Shown here: piece after piece, positions 24,535 to 31,803 of the stretch
Layout of the letters: the number at the start of each line of letters is the position of its first letter
How positions within the stretch are numbered: the first letter of the stretch is position 1
Assembly (NCBI RefSeq): GCF_016595215.1
Contig: NZ_JAENHK010000005.1
Span: 326,605-390,604 of the forward strand
DNA: 64,000 nucleotides
From: Chryseobacterium paridis
Lineage (GTDB): Bacteria; Bacteroidota; Bacteroidia; Flavobacteriales; Weeksellaceae
Direction: 5' to 3'
The notes under the pieces: generated by a model
The model's input: the letters and a program-made list of their open reading frames with translations, nothing else
Databases searched by the model: none
Told to the model about the DNA's origin: nothing
Made by a program: the position numbers and the translations under genes

Positions 24535-25647
24535 TTATTCTACTACAACCTTTTTAGCTTTTGGCTTTTGGGCAGGCTGTTGTGTTGTACTGTTTGTTAC
24601 TGGCTTATTATTACCTGCAGCATTATTTCCGGAAGAAACAGGAGTCGCTTTAGGTTTGTTTTCAGCTGTTGTTTTTGGCTTTGTTTCAGTGGTGGTCACA
24701 GGTTTTGTAGAAACAGAAGTTTTAGGAGTTTCTACTTTAGCTGGTTCAACCTTCTTATGAACAACAGGAGGTGCAGGCACCGGCTCATAAACAGGCTCTT
24801 TATGAATAGGAACTTCCTGATATTGTATAGGAGGGAGTGAAGTATCAACTTTCATACGATATATTGAATTCAGCTCATCTATTTTAGTTCGGAGTTCCGC
24901 TGGAGTTTTCTTACTTGCCCAAAGATCCATCTGCATTCCCTGATCTCTTACATCTCCTGATGCAGGATCTTGATAATAAATGATATCAGACTCATCTTTT
25001 CCACCATCTTCGTGTTCTACCAATCCTACTTCAAACATACTTCTCGTAATCAAAGCTCTGGCTTCTTTAACCGTTAAACCAACCACATTTGGAATAGAAA
25101 TATTTCTCATCGGACCAGAACCAACCACAACATCGATGGTTGAAAATCTTGGAATCAATGATCCAGGTTTCACAGGATTTCCTTTAAATAGTATTCTAAG
25201 AATAGCATCTTTTTGGATACTTGGTTCAAAAATAGTATCACCCACTTTTAGACCTACCTGGTCTATTCTTTGGAAAGCCAATCCCGAGTACTTATTGATA
25301 ACATCAGGAACAGCAACGGGAGCCCAGCTTCTAGGGTTAACTATTAAGGTAATAGCTCTTCCATTTTTAACGTGAGAGCCGGGTGTAGGTGACATTTTCA
25401 AAACCTGAAAAGGTCTGAATTTAGGATCATAAGTAGCACTATCTACCTCATAACCAAGACCAGCGTCATCAAGTATTTTGACAGCCTCATGTACGGATTT
25501 GTTGATAACATTGGGAACAGGCATTTCCTGACCATGATTGGTATGATATTCTAGCCAACGAAATGTAAGCCAGACCAACCCCACAAAAACACCGATGGCT
25601 ATTAACAAATTCAGTAAAACTTTCCAGTTGAAAAGTGATTTAAGCAT
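24535..25647 (-). CDS. PASTA-domain membrane protein without kinase
   Basis: The 370-residue protein (ATG at 25647) starts with a short cytoplasmic piece and one membrane helix (about 10-30: NLLIAIGVFVGLVWLTF), then three PASTA repeats facing the periplasm (about 42-115, 116-190, 190-258) opening with PVPNVINKSVHEA, AVPDVINKYSGLA and SIPNVVGLTVKEA. The last 95 residues are Pro/Lys/Thr-rich and probably disordered. PASTA domains bind peptidoglycan or its fragments; in Firmicutes they sit on Ser/Thr kinases, but no kinase is present here. It is divergent from ddl, which fits a cell-wall role. A TATATTTG element at 25674-25681 supports this start over a GTG at 25716. Confidence 0.88.
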   Translation of the reverse strand: MLKSLFNWKVLLNLLIAIGVFVGLVWLTFRWLEYHTNHGQEMPVPNVINKSVHEAVKILDDAGLGYEVDSATYDPKFRPFQVLKMSPTPGSHVKNGRAITLIVNPRSWAPVAVPDVINKYSGLAFQRIDQVGLKVGDTIFEPSIQKDAILRILFKGNPVKPGSLIPRFSTIDVVVGSGPMRNISIPNVVGLTVKEARALITRSMFEVGLVEHEDGGKDESDIIYYQDPASGDVRDQGMQMDLWASKKTPAELRTKIDELNSIYRMKVDTSLPPIQYQEVPIHKEPVYEPVPAPPVVHKKVEPAKVETPKTSVSTKPVTTTETKPKTTAENKPKATPVSSGNNAAGNNKPVTNSTTQQPAQKPKAKKVVVE

Positions 25648-25673
25648 ACCTAAAAATACTTTAATTATAATGG

Positions 25674-25681
25674 CAAATATA
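25674..25681 (-). promoter_or_regulatory. -7 element of the PASTA gene
   Basis: TATATTTG on the minus strand, 26 bases before the ATG at 25647; a longer GTG start at 25716 would lie upstream of this promoter. Confidence 0.5.
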
Positions 25682-25754
25682 GCTAATAATTTTAGAATGT
25701 ACTTTTTATTTGTCACAATTCATATTTGACTTCAAAATTTTGAATTTTCATTTA

Positions 25755-25781
25755 TTGCATTACATAAAATGATTAAATTTG
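25755..25781 (+). promoter_or_regulatory. Possible promoter of ddl-coaD
   Basis: TTG at 25755-25757, 16 bases, then TAAATTTG at 25774-25781; spacing is one short of the usual range. Confidence 0.45.
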
Positions 25782-25803
25782 CCTTAATTGATACTATATG
25801 GTT

Positions 25804-26796
25804 ATGAGCAAAAAAAGTGTTGCCGTAGTTATGGGAGGTTATTCTGATGAATATGTTGTCTCCCTGAAAAGCGGTCAATTAATTTATGATTCATTAGACA
25901 GAGATCTATATAATGTACATAAAGTAGTTGTTTTAAAGGATAAGTGGTATTTTTTGGACGAGAATGGTAAAGAATATCCGATCAACAAAGGAGATTTTTC
26001 AGTGACATTGGATAATAATGAATTGCTGAAATTCGATGTCTGCTTTAACATTATTCATGGAACACCAGGTGAGAATGGTATCCTTCAGGCATATTGGGAT
26101 GCTATCGGACAAACTTATACGGGTTGTGATTTTTACCAGAGTGCTTTAACCTTCAACAAAAAAGATACTTTAGCTGTATTATCCAAATATGGTATCCCCT
26201 CAGCCAAAAGTGTTTATCTGAGAAAAGGAGAAGATATCAATGTAGATGAAATTATCAATGAATTAGGGCTTCCTGTTTTTGTAAAACCCAACCAATCAGG
26301 TTCATCTTTGGGTATATCTAAAGTAAAAGAGAAATCAGAATTGCTTGCAGCCACTGAAATTGCCTTCAAAGAAGACCATGAAATCTTAATAGAAAGCTTT
26401 CTGGATGGTATGGAAGTATCTGTAGGGGTAATTGATTTTAAAGGAGAAACTGTTGTTTTAGGTATCACAGAAATCGTTCCTACCAATGAATTCTTTGACT
26501 ATGAAGCAAAATACGAGGGTGCTTCAGAAGAGATAACTCCAGCAAGGATAGATGAAGAAACAACAAAAAGAGTAGAGGAAATTTCTAAAAGAGCGTATGA
26601 TTCTTTGGGAATGAGTGGTTTTTCACGCAGTGAATACATATTGATGGACGGTATTCCTTATATGCTGGAAATGAATACAAATCCTGGATTCTCTCCGGCA
26701 AGTATTTTACCTCAGCAGGCAAGACATTATGGGATTTCCATTATGGACCTTTGCGGAAATGAAGTTGAAAAAGCATTAGCGAAAAAATCGAATTAA
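25804..26796 (+). CDS. ddl: D-alanine--D-alanine ligase
   Basis: Ddl makes the D-Ala-D-Ala dipeptide for peptidoglycan using ATP. The 330-residue protein has the ATP-grasp layout: N-terminal VAVVMGGYSDEYVVSLKSG, IIHGTPGENGILQAYWD, LPVFVKPNQSGSSLGISKV (ATP-binding Lys) and, near the end, YMLEMNTNPGFSPASILPQQA with the metal-binding Glu and Asn. Start at MSKKSVAVV (25804) is preferred over the ATG two codons earlier (25798). coaD begins two bases after its stop. Divergent from the PASTA gene. Confidence 0.96.
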   Translation: MSKKSVAVVMGGYSDEYVVSLKSGQLIYDSLDRDLYNVHKVVVLKDKWYFLDENGKEYPINKGDFSVTLDNNELLKFDVCFNIIHGTPGENGILQAYWDAIGQTYTGCDFYQSALTFNKKDTLAVLSKYGIPSAKSVYLRKGEDINVDEIINELGLPVFVKPNQSGSSLGISKVKEKSELLAATEIAFKEDHEILIESFLDGMEVSVGVIDFKGETVVLGITEIVPTNEFFDYEAKYEGASEEITPARIDEETTKRVEEISKRAYDSLGMSGFSRSEYILMDGIPYMLEMNTNPGFSPASILPQQARHYGISIMDLCGNEVEKALAKKSN

Positions 26797-26798
26797 TT

Positions 26799-27263
26799 AT
26801 GAAAATTGCTGTTTTTCCAGGGTCTTTTGATCCGATTACTTTAGGCCATTACGATATTATAGAGAGAGCTGCTCCACTTTTTGACAAGCTAATCATTGCT
26901 ATTGGACAAAACTCTCAAAAGAAATATATGTTTCCTTTAGAAAAGAGAATGGAATTCATTCAAAATTCTGTTGCTGAATTTCCTAATGTGGAGGTTGATT
27001 ATTTTGAAGGACTTACGGTTGATTATTGTTTTGAAAAAAATGCACAGTATATTATCCGGGGACTTAGAAATCCTGCTGATTTTGAATTTGAAAAGGCTAT
27101 TGCACATACCAATAGAACTTTAGCACATAAAAAATTGGAAACCGTATTTTTGTTAACCTCATCTGGAAAATCTTTCATCAGCAGTAGCATTGTACGGGAG
27201 ATCATTAATCACGGAGGAGAATATGAATTATTAGTACCAGACTCTGTGAGAGTAGAAAAATAA
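26799..27263 (+). CDS. coaD: Phosphopantetheine adenylyltransferase
   Basis: CoaD transfers AMP from ATP to 4'-phosphopantetheine in coenzyme A synthesis. The 154-residue protein has the nucleotidyltransferase motif TLGH within VFPGSFDPITLGHYDII, IRGLRNPADFEFE in the middle, and the ISSSIVREI motif (SSxxR) near the C-terminus. Length is normal for the hexameric bacterial enzyme. It is the second gene of an operon with ddl, with a 2-base gap. Confidence 0.97.
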   Translation: MKIAVFPGSFDPITLGHYDIIERAAPLFDKLIIAIGQNSQKKYMFPLEKRMEFIQNSVAEFPNVEVDYFEGLTVDYCFEKNAQYIIRGLRNPADFEFEKAIAHTNRTLAHKKLETVFLLTSSGKSFISSSIVREIINHGGEYELLVPDSVRVEK

Positions 27264-27286
27264 AAAAGAAATTTCAATAAGCTTTA

Positions 27287-27357
27287 AATGGTAATTGGAG
27301 AATGGTAGAAAATTTGCTTAGGAAGAAATCATTCATCAATTATCATTTATCTTTTAT
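27287..27357. repeat. Imperfect inverted repeat
   Basis: AAATGGTAATTGGAGAATGG on the left is mirrored by TCATCAATTATCATTTATC on the right. It fills the space between coaD and the TRIC gene and resembles the word-repeat elements elsewhere in the window. Confidence 0.5.
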
Positions 27358-27362
27358 AAATC

Positions 27363-27995
27363 ATGCACGAACAGTTCAATTTTGCTATAGAAGTACTCGG
27401 AACCATTTCCTTTTCAATGTCCGGAAGTTTTGCGGCCATGCAAAAACGTCTTGATCCTTTTGGTGTACTTATTATTGCATTTGTAACTTCTGTGGGAGGA
27501 GGAACTGTTAGGGACTTATTATTGGATATTCCGGTATTCTGGATGCACGATCTATTAACCTGTGCGGTGATTATAATGACGAGTATCTTCACGATGGTTT
27601 TTAAATCTTTTGAAAAAAACTTTCGTGTCACTCTATTTATTTTTGACAGTCTGGGACTGGGTCTATTTACAATAATTGGGGTTCAAAAAGGTCTTAATGC
27701 TGACATTCATCCATTAATATGTATTGGTTTAGGAACCATCACAGGTTGTTTTGGAGGTATTATTCGGGACATTTTACTCAACAGAATACCATTAATCTTC
27801 AGAAAAGAAATTTACGCAACCGCCTGTATTGTGGGAGGAGCTGCATTTTTACTAATGACGAAGTATACTACTCTATCTTATACATTCATCCAGATATTTA
27901 CTATTGTTTTGATTGTTACCATACGAACGCTTGCCGTAAAATACCATTGGCAAATGCCTAAGTTCTATGGTTATGATCACAATTCAGAAATGTAG
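27363..27995 (+). CDS. TRIC-type (UPF0126) cation channel
   Basis: The 210-residue membrane protein has the UPF0126 double repeat: two three-helix units, each with a glycine-rich kink followed by RDLLL: VGGGTVRDLLLDIPVFW near residues 45-61 and TGCFGGIIRDILLNRIPLIF near 129-148, plus a seventh helix near the C-terminus. Bacterial homologues are trimeric monovalent cation channels of the inner membrane. The physiological role in bacteria is not settled. It stands alone, with the bidirectional terminator after it. Confidence 0.92.
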   Translation: MHEQFNFAIEVLGTISFSMSGSFAAMQKRLDPFGVLIIAFVTSVGGGTVRDLLLDIPVFWMHDLLTCAVIIMTSIFTMVFKSFEKNFRVTLFIFDSLGLGLFTIIGVQKGLNADIHPLICIGLGTITGCFGGIIRDILLNRIPLIFRKEIYATACIVGGAAFLLMTKYTTLSYTFIQIFTIVLIVTIRTLAVKYHWQMPKFYGYDHNSEM

Positions 27996-28010
27996 ATAAA
28001 AAATATAACA

Positions 28011-28042
28011 AAAAAGGCAGAAAATAAATTTTCTGCCTTTTA
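28011..28042. terminator. Bidirectional terminator
   Basis: AAAAAGGCAGAAAA / TTTTCTGCCTTTTA stem between the convergent TRIC gene and the 28058-28630 gene. Confidence 0.9.
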
Positions 28043-28057
28043 TATTGTAGTAGTGGA

Positions 28058-28630
28058 TTATCTTATTTTTCCTCCTCTCTGTCTCATGTTAGGATTATGC
28101 ATATGCTTCTGCATTGTTGGCATCTTCAACTGATCTTTCATCATTTTGATCTGATCAGTCATCATTCCTGCACTATCTAATCTTTTAGCTTCTTCCAGTA
28201 ATTTCTGTCCTTCTTGTTTTCTTCCTTTAGAAATTGCCGAAGCGGCCAGATTCAACGTGGCCATTGCTCTATCATGTTTCATATTCAAACCATACTCAAG
28301 CGCTTTTTTCATTAGAGGCTCTACTTTTGTAGGATGCTCCTGAGCCAAAGTCAATCCCTGAAGATAATGGAAATATCCATATTGAGATTTATGAAGCTGG
28401 GTTTGATAATTGGTAATATGATCTAAATATGTCACCGCTTTTTGCATGTTCTGTTTTCTCAACTGCCAGAATGCCAAAAGAATATATTCATTTTTAAAGA
28501 AAAGAAAAATAGGCAATGCTGCTAGAAGAAATACCACGATTCCCCAACCTAAACTTCTTGTGAAGATCATCAAATAAAGACCTCCGATGATAAGAAGTGC
28601 TGCGATTACAATTTTTATGTACTTGTTCAT
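28058..28630 (-). CDS. Membrane-anchored TPR-like protein, function unknown
   Basis: A 190-residue protein with two membrane helices at the start (about 5-24 and 27-46: VIAALLIIGGLYLMIF and GWGIVVFLLAALPIFLFF), then a helical region (about 50-150) whose pairs of helices look like two or three degenerate tetratricopeptide repeats (QKAVTYLDHITNY, KVEPLMKKALEYG, LEEAKRLDSAG). The last 35 residues are Met/Gln/His/Arg-rich (MPTMQKHMHNPNMRQRGG) and probably disordered. It is probably an inner-membrane scaffold. A TATCTTTG element at 28649-28656 (minus) precedes it. I do not recognise a function. Confidence 0.8.
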   Translation of the reverse strand: MNKYIKIVIAALLIIGGLYLMIFTRSLGWGIVVFLLAALPIFLFFKNEYILLAFWQLRKQNMQKAVTYLDHITNYQTQLHKSQYGYFHYLQGLTLAQEHPTKVEPLMKKALEYGLNMKHDRAMATLNLAASAISKGRKQEGQKLLEEAKRLDSAGMMTDQIKMMKDQLKMPTMQKHMHNPNMRQRGGKIR

Positions 28631-28657
28631 TATTAAAATTTAGAAGTGCAAAGATAA

Positions 28658-28700
28658 AAAAATTAGAGGTTAGAAGCTAGAGGTTGGTAGTCAGAATTCA
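28658..28700. repeat. Short word repeat TTAGAGGTTAGAAGCTAGAGG
   Basis: A pile of the words TTAGAGG, TTAGAAG and CTAGAGG in the gap before dihydrofolate reductase; same flavour as the GCTAGAA array at 9829-9873. Confidence 0.4.
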
Positions 28701-28705
28701 TACAA

Positions 28706-29200
28706 CTATTCACTTTTAATCTTTTCATAGGTTTGAAAGCAGAAATCATATTGATTCTTTTCATCTTTCTCGTGGCAAATTTCACTTGTTTTATTCCAAA
28801 CCTTTCCATTTATCTTTGGAAAAAATGTATCAGCTTTAAGATCTGCCTTTACTAAAGTTACTTCAAGTTTGTCTACGATATCCATTGTTTGCTCATAGAT
28901 ATTTCCACCACCAATTACAAAGATATTTTCATCTATTTTCTTGGCAAATTTTACAGCTTCTTTAATACTTCCAACAATTAAAATCCCCTCTTCAAACCAA
29001 TCTTTTTTTCTTGAAATAACAATATTGGTACGGTTAGGAAGAGGTTTCCCGATACTTTCATAAGTCTTGCGTCCCATGATCACCGGATGTCCTGAAGTTA
29101 GATCTTTAAAGTGTTTCAAATCTTTAGGAAGATGCCAAAGTAACTGGTTTTCAAAACCAATCTCATTCTTCTCTCCCATTGCTACCACTATTGTTGTCAT
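28706..29200 (-). CDS. folA: Dihydrofolate reductase
   Basis: The enzyme reduces dihydrofolate with NADPH and is the trimethoprim target. The 164-residue protein has the chromosomal type fold: VAMGEKNEIGFENQLLWHLPKDLKHFK near residues 5-31 with the substrate-binding Asp, VIMGRKTYESIGKPLPNRTNIVISR near 40-64 and FVIGGGNIYEQ near 95-105. A TAATTTTG element (29216-29223, minus) precedes the ATG. Divergent from the LemA operon. Confidence 0.95.
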   Translation of the reverse strand: MTTIVVAMGEKNEIGFENQLLWHLPKDLKHFKDLTSGHPVIMGRKTYESIGKPLPNRTNIVISRKKDWFEEGILIVGSIKEAVKFAKKIDENIFVIGGGNIYEQTMDIVDKLEVTLVKADLKADTFFPKINGKVWNKTSEICHEKDEKNQYDFCFQTYEKIKSE

Positions 29201-29274
29201 TCAAATTATTTTCTACAAAATTAGCACATAATTTGTATATTTGATTAGCACAAAAAATTTAAAAAAAATAAACT

Positions 29275-29883
29275 ATGAAAAATAAAGGCTGTCTGAGCGC
29301 CGGAACAATAGGCATCGCTCTCCTTATTATTGTTGCCGTGATCTTCTTCTGGGGAAAAAGCGGATATAATGATTTCGTAAAAAAAGAACAAAATGTTGAT
29401 AGCAAATGGTCTAATGTAGAAACCGTTTATCAGAAAAGAGCCAATCTAATTCCAAACCTTGAAAGAACTGTAAAATCATATTCAAAGTTCGAACAGGAAA
29501 CTTTGACAAAAGTAGTAGAAGCACGTTCTAAAGCAACTTCTATTAATATTGATCCTACCAATATGACTGAAGCTGATCTTGCAAAATTCCAGGCTGCTCA
29601 GGGAGAATTATCCGGAGCGCTAAGCAGATTAATGGCTGTAGTGGAATCTTATCCAAACTTAAAGGCGGATCAACAATATATCAATTTCCAGAGAGAGTAT
29701 ACAGCTATCGAAAACAGTATCAGATCGGAAACGGTTTACTTTAATGATGCTGCCAAGGATTATAATACATCGATTAAAACTTTCCCAAATAATATTTTGG
29801 CGAATTTTACAAACTTTAAGGAAAAACCGTATTTCAAAGCAGAAGCAGGAGCTAATAAAGCACCTGATGTTTTCTCTGAATAA
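29275..29883 (+). CDS. lemA: LemA-family membrane protein
   Basis: The 202-residue protein has one N-terminal membrane segment (about 9-26, GTIGIALLIIVAVIFFWG) and a helical body with family-typical GYNDFVKKEQNVDSKWSNVETVYQKRANLIPNLERTVKSY near 30-70. LemA proteins have an N-out topology with the body in the periplasm or cytoplasm depending on species; function is poorly known, but they commonly occur with TPM-domain genes, as here. A TATATTTG element lies at 29236-29243. Its stop overlaps the next ATG by one base (TAATG), so translation is coupled. Confidence 0.93.
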   Translation: MKNKGCLSAGTIGIALLIIVAVIFFWGKSGYNDFVKKEQNVDSKWSNVETVYQKRANLIPNLERTVKSYSKFEQETLTKVVEARSKATSINIDPTNMTEADLAKFQAAQGELSGALSRLMAVVESYPNLKADQQYINFQREYTAIENSIRSETVYFNDAAKDYNTSIKTFPNNILANFTNFKEKPYFKAEAGANKAPDVFSE

Positions 29884-30311
29884 TGAGCAATTTTCTAACA
29901 AATCAACAAATAGCTTCCCTTGTGGAAGCTATTCAATCTGCGGAAGAAAATTCTACAGGTGAGATCAGAGTGCATATAGATTCCAATACAGAAGTTCAGC
30001 ATGCAGAAACCGCATTAGAGGTTTTCAAAAAATTAGGTATGCATAAAACAACTGAAAGAAATGCAGTCCTTTTCCATGTCAATTTCGAACGAAAGTATCT
30101 TACCATCATTGGTGATATTGGCATTCATGAAAAAGTACAGCAATACTACTGGGATCACCTGCATGATTATATCACTTCTGAGTTTGCAAAAGGAAACTAT
30201 TATAGGGCACTAAAAAGTGCTATTCTCGAAACTGGTCTTGAGCTAAAAAAATATTTTCCTGTAAAAGGAGAAAACCACAACGAACTCCCCAATGAAATTA
30301 CGTTCTCTTAA
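29883..30311 (+). CDS. TPM-domain protein (soluble)
   Basis: A 142-residue protein of the TPM (TLP18.3/Psb32/MOLO-1) family, with LTNQQIASLVEAIQSAEENSTGEIRVHID at the start, then RNAVLFHVNFERKYLTIIGDIGIHEKV and a helical end. No signal peptide or membrane helix is visible, so it seems cytoplasmic or depends on LemA for membrane location. TPM domains are linked to photosystem repair in plants and to acid phosphatase activity in vitro; a bacterial role is unknown. It overlaps lemA by one base and the next TPM gene by 20 bases. Confidence 0.9.
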   Translation: MSNFLTNQQIASLVEAIQSAEENSTGEIRVHIDSNTEVQHAETALEVFKKLGMHKTTERNAVLFHVNFERKYLTIIGDIGIHEKVQQYYWDHLHDYITSEFAKGNYYRALKSAILETGLELKKYFPVKGENHNELPNEITFS

Positions 30312-31098
30312 ATTAGTATTTTCATTTCTATTTATTTGCTTTTACACTTTTGTATCAGCACAATACAGCATACCTAAAAAGCCAGCTGTCCTATATCCGG
30401 TTTATGATGAAGCCAATCTGCTTACACAGCAGGAAAAAGATCAGCTAAATAACAAACTGATCAAGTTTGCAGATTCAACATCAACAGAAATTGAAGTCAT
30501 CATTATCCCAAGTACGAAGGGAGAAGATGTCAACTTTCTGGCAACCATGTTTGGGGAAAAATGGGGAATCGGTAAAAAAGGAGTAGATAATGGTATTGTC
30601 TTTCTTATTGCTACGCAAGACCGGACAATGTCTATACAGCAAGGAAGAGCTGTGGAACAATATCTTACAGCTTCGGTTTCCGGACAAATATTAGACTATC
30701 TAGTAACTCCAAACTTTAAGCAAGGACTTTGGTATGAAGGTATTAACCGTGGTACCTCAGCTATCATGGAAGCCGTACAAGGGAAGTTTAAACCTATCAG
30801 TGAATCAAACGGTGGTGGAAATGGAAAAGCATTTAAAGTCCTTATCATTGCTTTTGTTATATTCATTATCCTTGCCATCCTGTTTGGAAACAGAGGCGGC
30901 GGTGGCGGAAATAACAATGACGATGATGATATGATCCTTACAAGAAGAGGACGTCGAAATTATCCTGGTGGATTTTTTCCTTTCCCAGGTAGTTTTGGAG
31001 GTGGCGGTTTCGGTGGCGGAAGCTCCGGAGGAGGAGGATTTGGAGGCTTCGGCGGTGGCGGAAGTTTCGGTGGTGGAGGCGCTTCAGGAGGATGGTAA
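30292..31098 (+). CDS. Secreted/membrane TPM-domain protein with Gly-rich tail
   Basis: The 268-residue protein has a signal peptide (1-24, ...TFVSAQ), the TPM domain from about 40 to 165 (VYDEANLLTQQEKDQLNNKL, EIEVIIIPSTKG, NGIVFLIATQDRTMSIQQGR), a membrane helix near 185-200 (VLIIAFVIFIILAILFG) and a C-terminal tail: an Asp run, Arg-rich loop and Gly/Ser/Phe-rich repeats. The start overlaps the previous gene by 20 bases. Third gene of the LemA operon. The Gly-rich tail probably faces the cytoplasm and could tether or associate with membranes; unknown. Confidence 0.92.
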   Translation: MKLRSLKLVFSFLFICFYTFVSAQYSIPKKPAVLYPVYDEANLLTQQEKDQLNNKLIKFADSTSTEIEVIIIPSTKGEDVNFLATMFGEKWGIGKKGVDNGIVFLIATQDRTMSIQQGRAVEQYLTASVSGQILDYLVTPNFKQGLWYEGINRGTSAIMEAVQGKFKPISESNGGGNGKAFKVLIIAFVIFIILAILFGNRGGGGGNNNDDDDMILTRRGRRNYPGGFFPFPGSFGGGGFGGGSSGGGGFGGFGGGGSFGGGGASGGW

Positions 31099-31110
31099 TA
31101 CAATATATAA

Positions 31111-31138
31111 ATCAGTCACTAAGTGGCTGATTTTTTTT
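31111..31138 (+). terminator. Terminator of the LemA-TPM-TPM operon
   Basis: ATCAGTCACT / AGTGGCTGAT stem followed by eight T. The following 31139-31278 holds no gene; a near-consensus TATATTTA lies at 31257-31264. Confidence 0.85.
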
Positions 31139-31278
31139 ATTTAAAATATTAAAACAGATGCATTTTATTGATTTATTTTAATAATAAATTCAATTTCACA
31201 TAGTAATAAATTAACAAAACCTTCTAAAAAATATCGTTTAGCCATTAAATTTTTAATATATTTACTAAAAACAGGGTT

Positions 31279-31800
31279 ATGAAAAAGACATTGGTGGTTT
31301 TTGCGCATCCTTATCTGGAACATTCCAACTCAAATGTAGAGCTTATTAATTTCTACGTTCGTCATCAGCATTTTACCCTGCGTGATCTCTATGAAGATTA
31401 TCCTGACTTTCACATCGCTGCATTCAGAGAAAGAAAACGTCTGAACAATTATGAGCGTTTTATTTTTCAATTTCCCATAATCTGGTTTGGAATGCCACCT
31501 CTGTTGAGATTGTGGATCGATGAAGTTTTCGATCGTGATTGGCTAAAAGAAGGAGAGTATAATCCTTTAGAAGGTAAAGAGGTTTACATTTTAGTGACAA
31601 CAGGAGGAAAGGAAAGATCTTTCGCAAAAACAGGAACGTATAAATACACAATAGATGAACTTATCAGTGGCTTGATTGTTTCTCTAAATGTCTTTAAAGC
31701 CAACATTAAAAATATTAAAATCGTATACGAAGCCAACAAGCTTACAAAAAAGGAAATTATTCTCCATAAAAAAGAATTTATGGAACTTTTGAATCAATAA
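31279..31800 (+). CDS. KefF-like NAD(P)H oxidoreductase, antiporter ancillary protein
   Basis: A 173-residue flavodoxin-like quinone reductase, close to KefF. It shows LVVFAHPYLEHSNSNVEL at the start (flavin phosphate loop), the RHQHFTLRDLYEDYPDFHI segment, FQFPIIWFGMPPLLRLWIDEVFDRDW near residues 63-88 and LVTTGGKERSFA. In E. coli KefF binds and activates the KefC potassium efflux system. The downstream antiporter gene starts three bases after its stop, which supports the same pairing here. Cytoplasmic, peripheral to the membrane. Confidence 0.9.
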   Translation: MKKTLVVFAHPYLEHSNSNVELINFYVRHQHFTLRDLYEDYPDFHIAAFRERKRLNNYERFIFQFPIIWFGMPPLLRLWIDEVFDRDWLKEGEYNPLEGKEVYILVTTGGKERSFAKTGTYKYTIDELISGLIVSLNVFKANIKNIKIVYEANKLTKKEIILHKKEFMELLNQ

Positions 31801-31803
31801 ACT

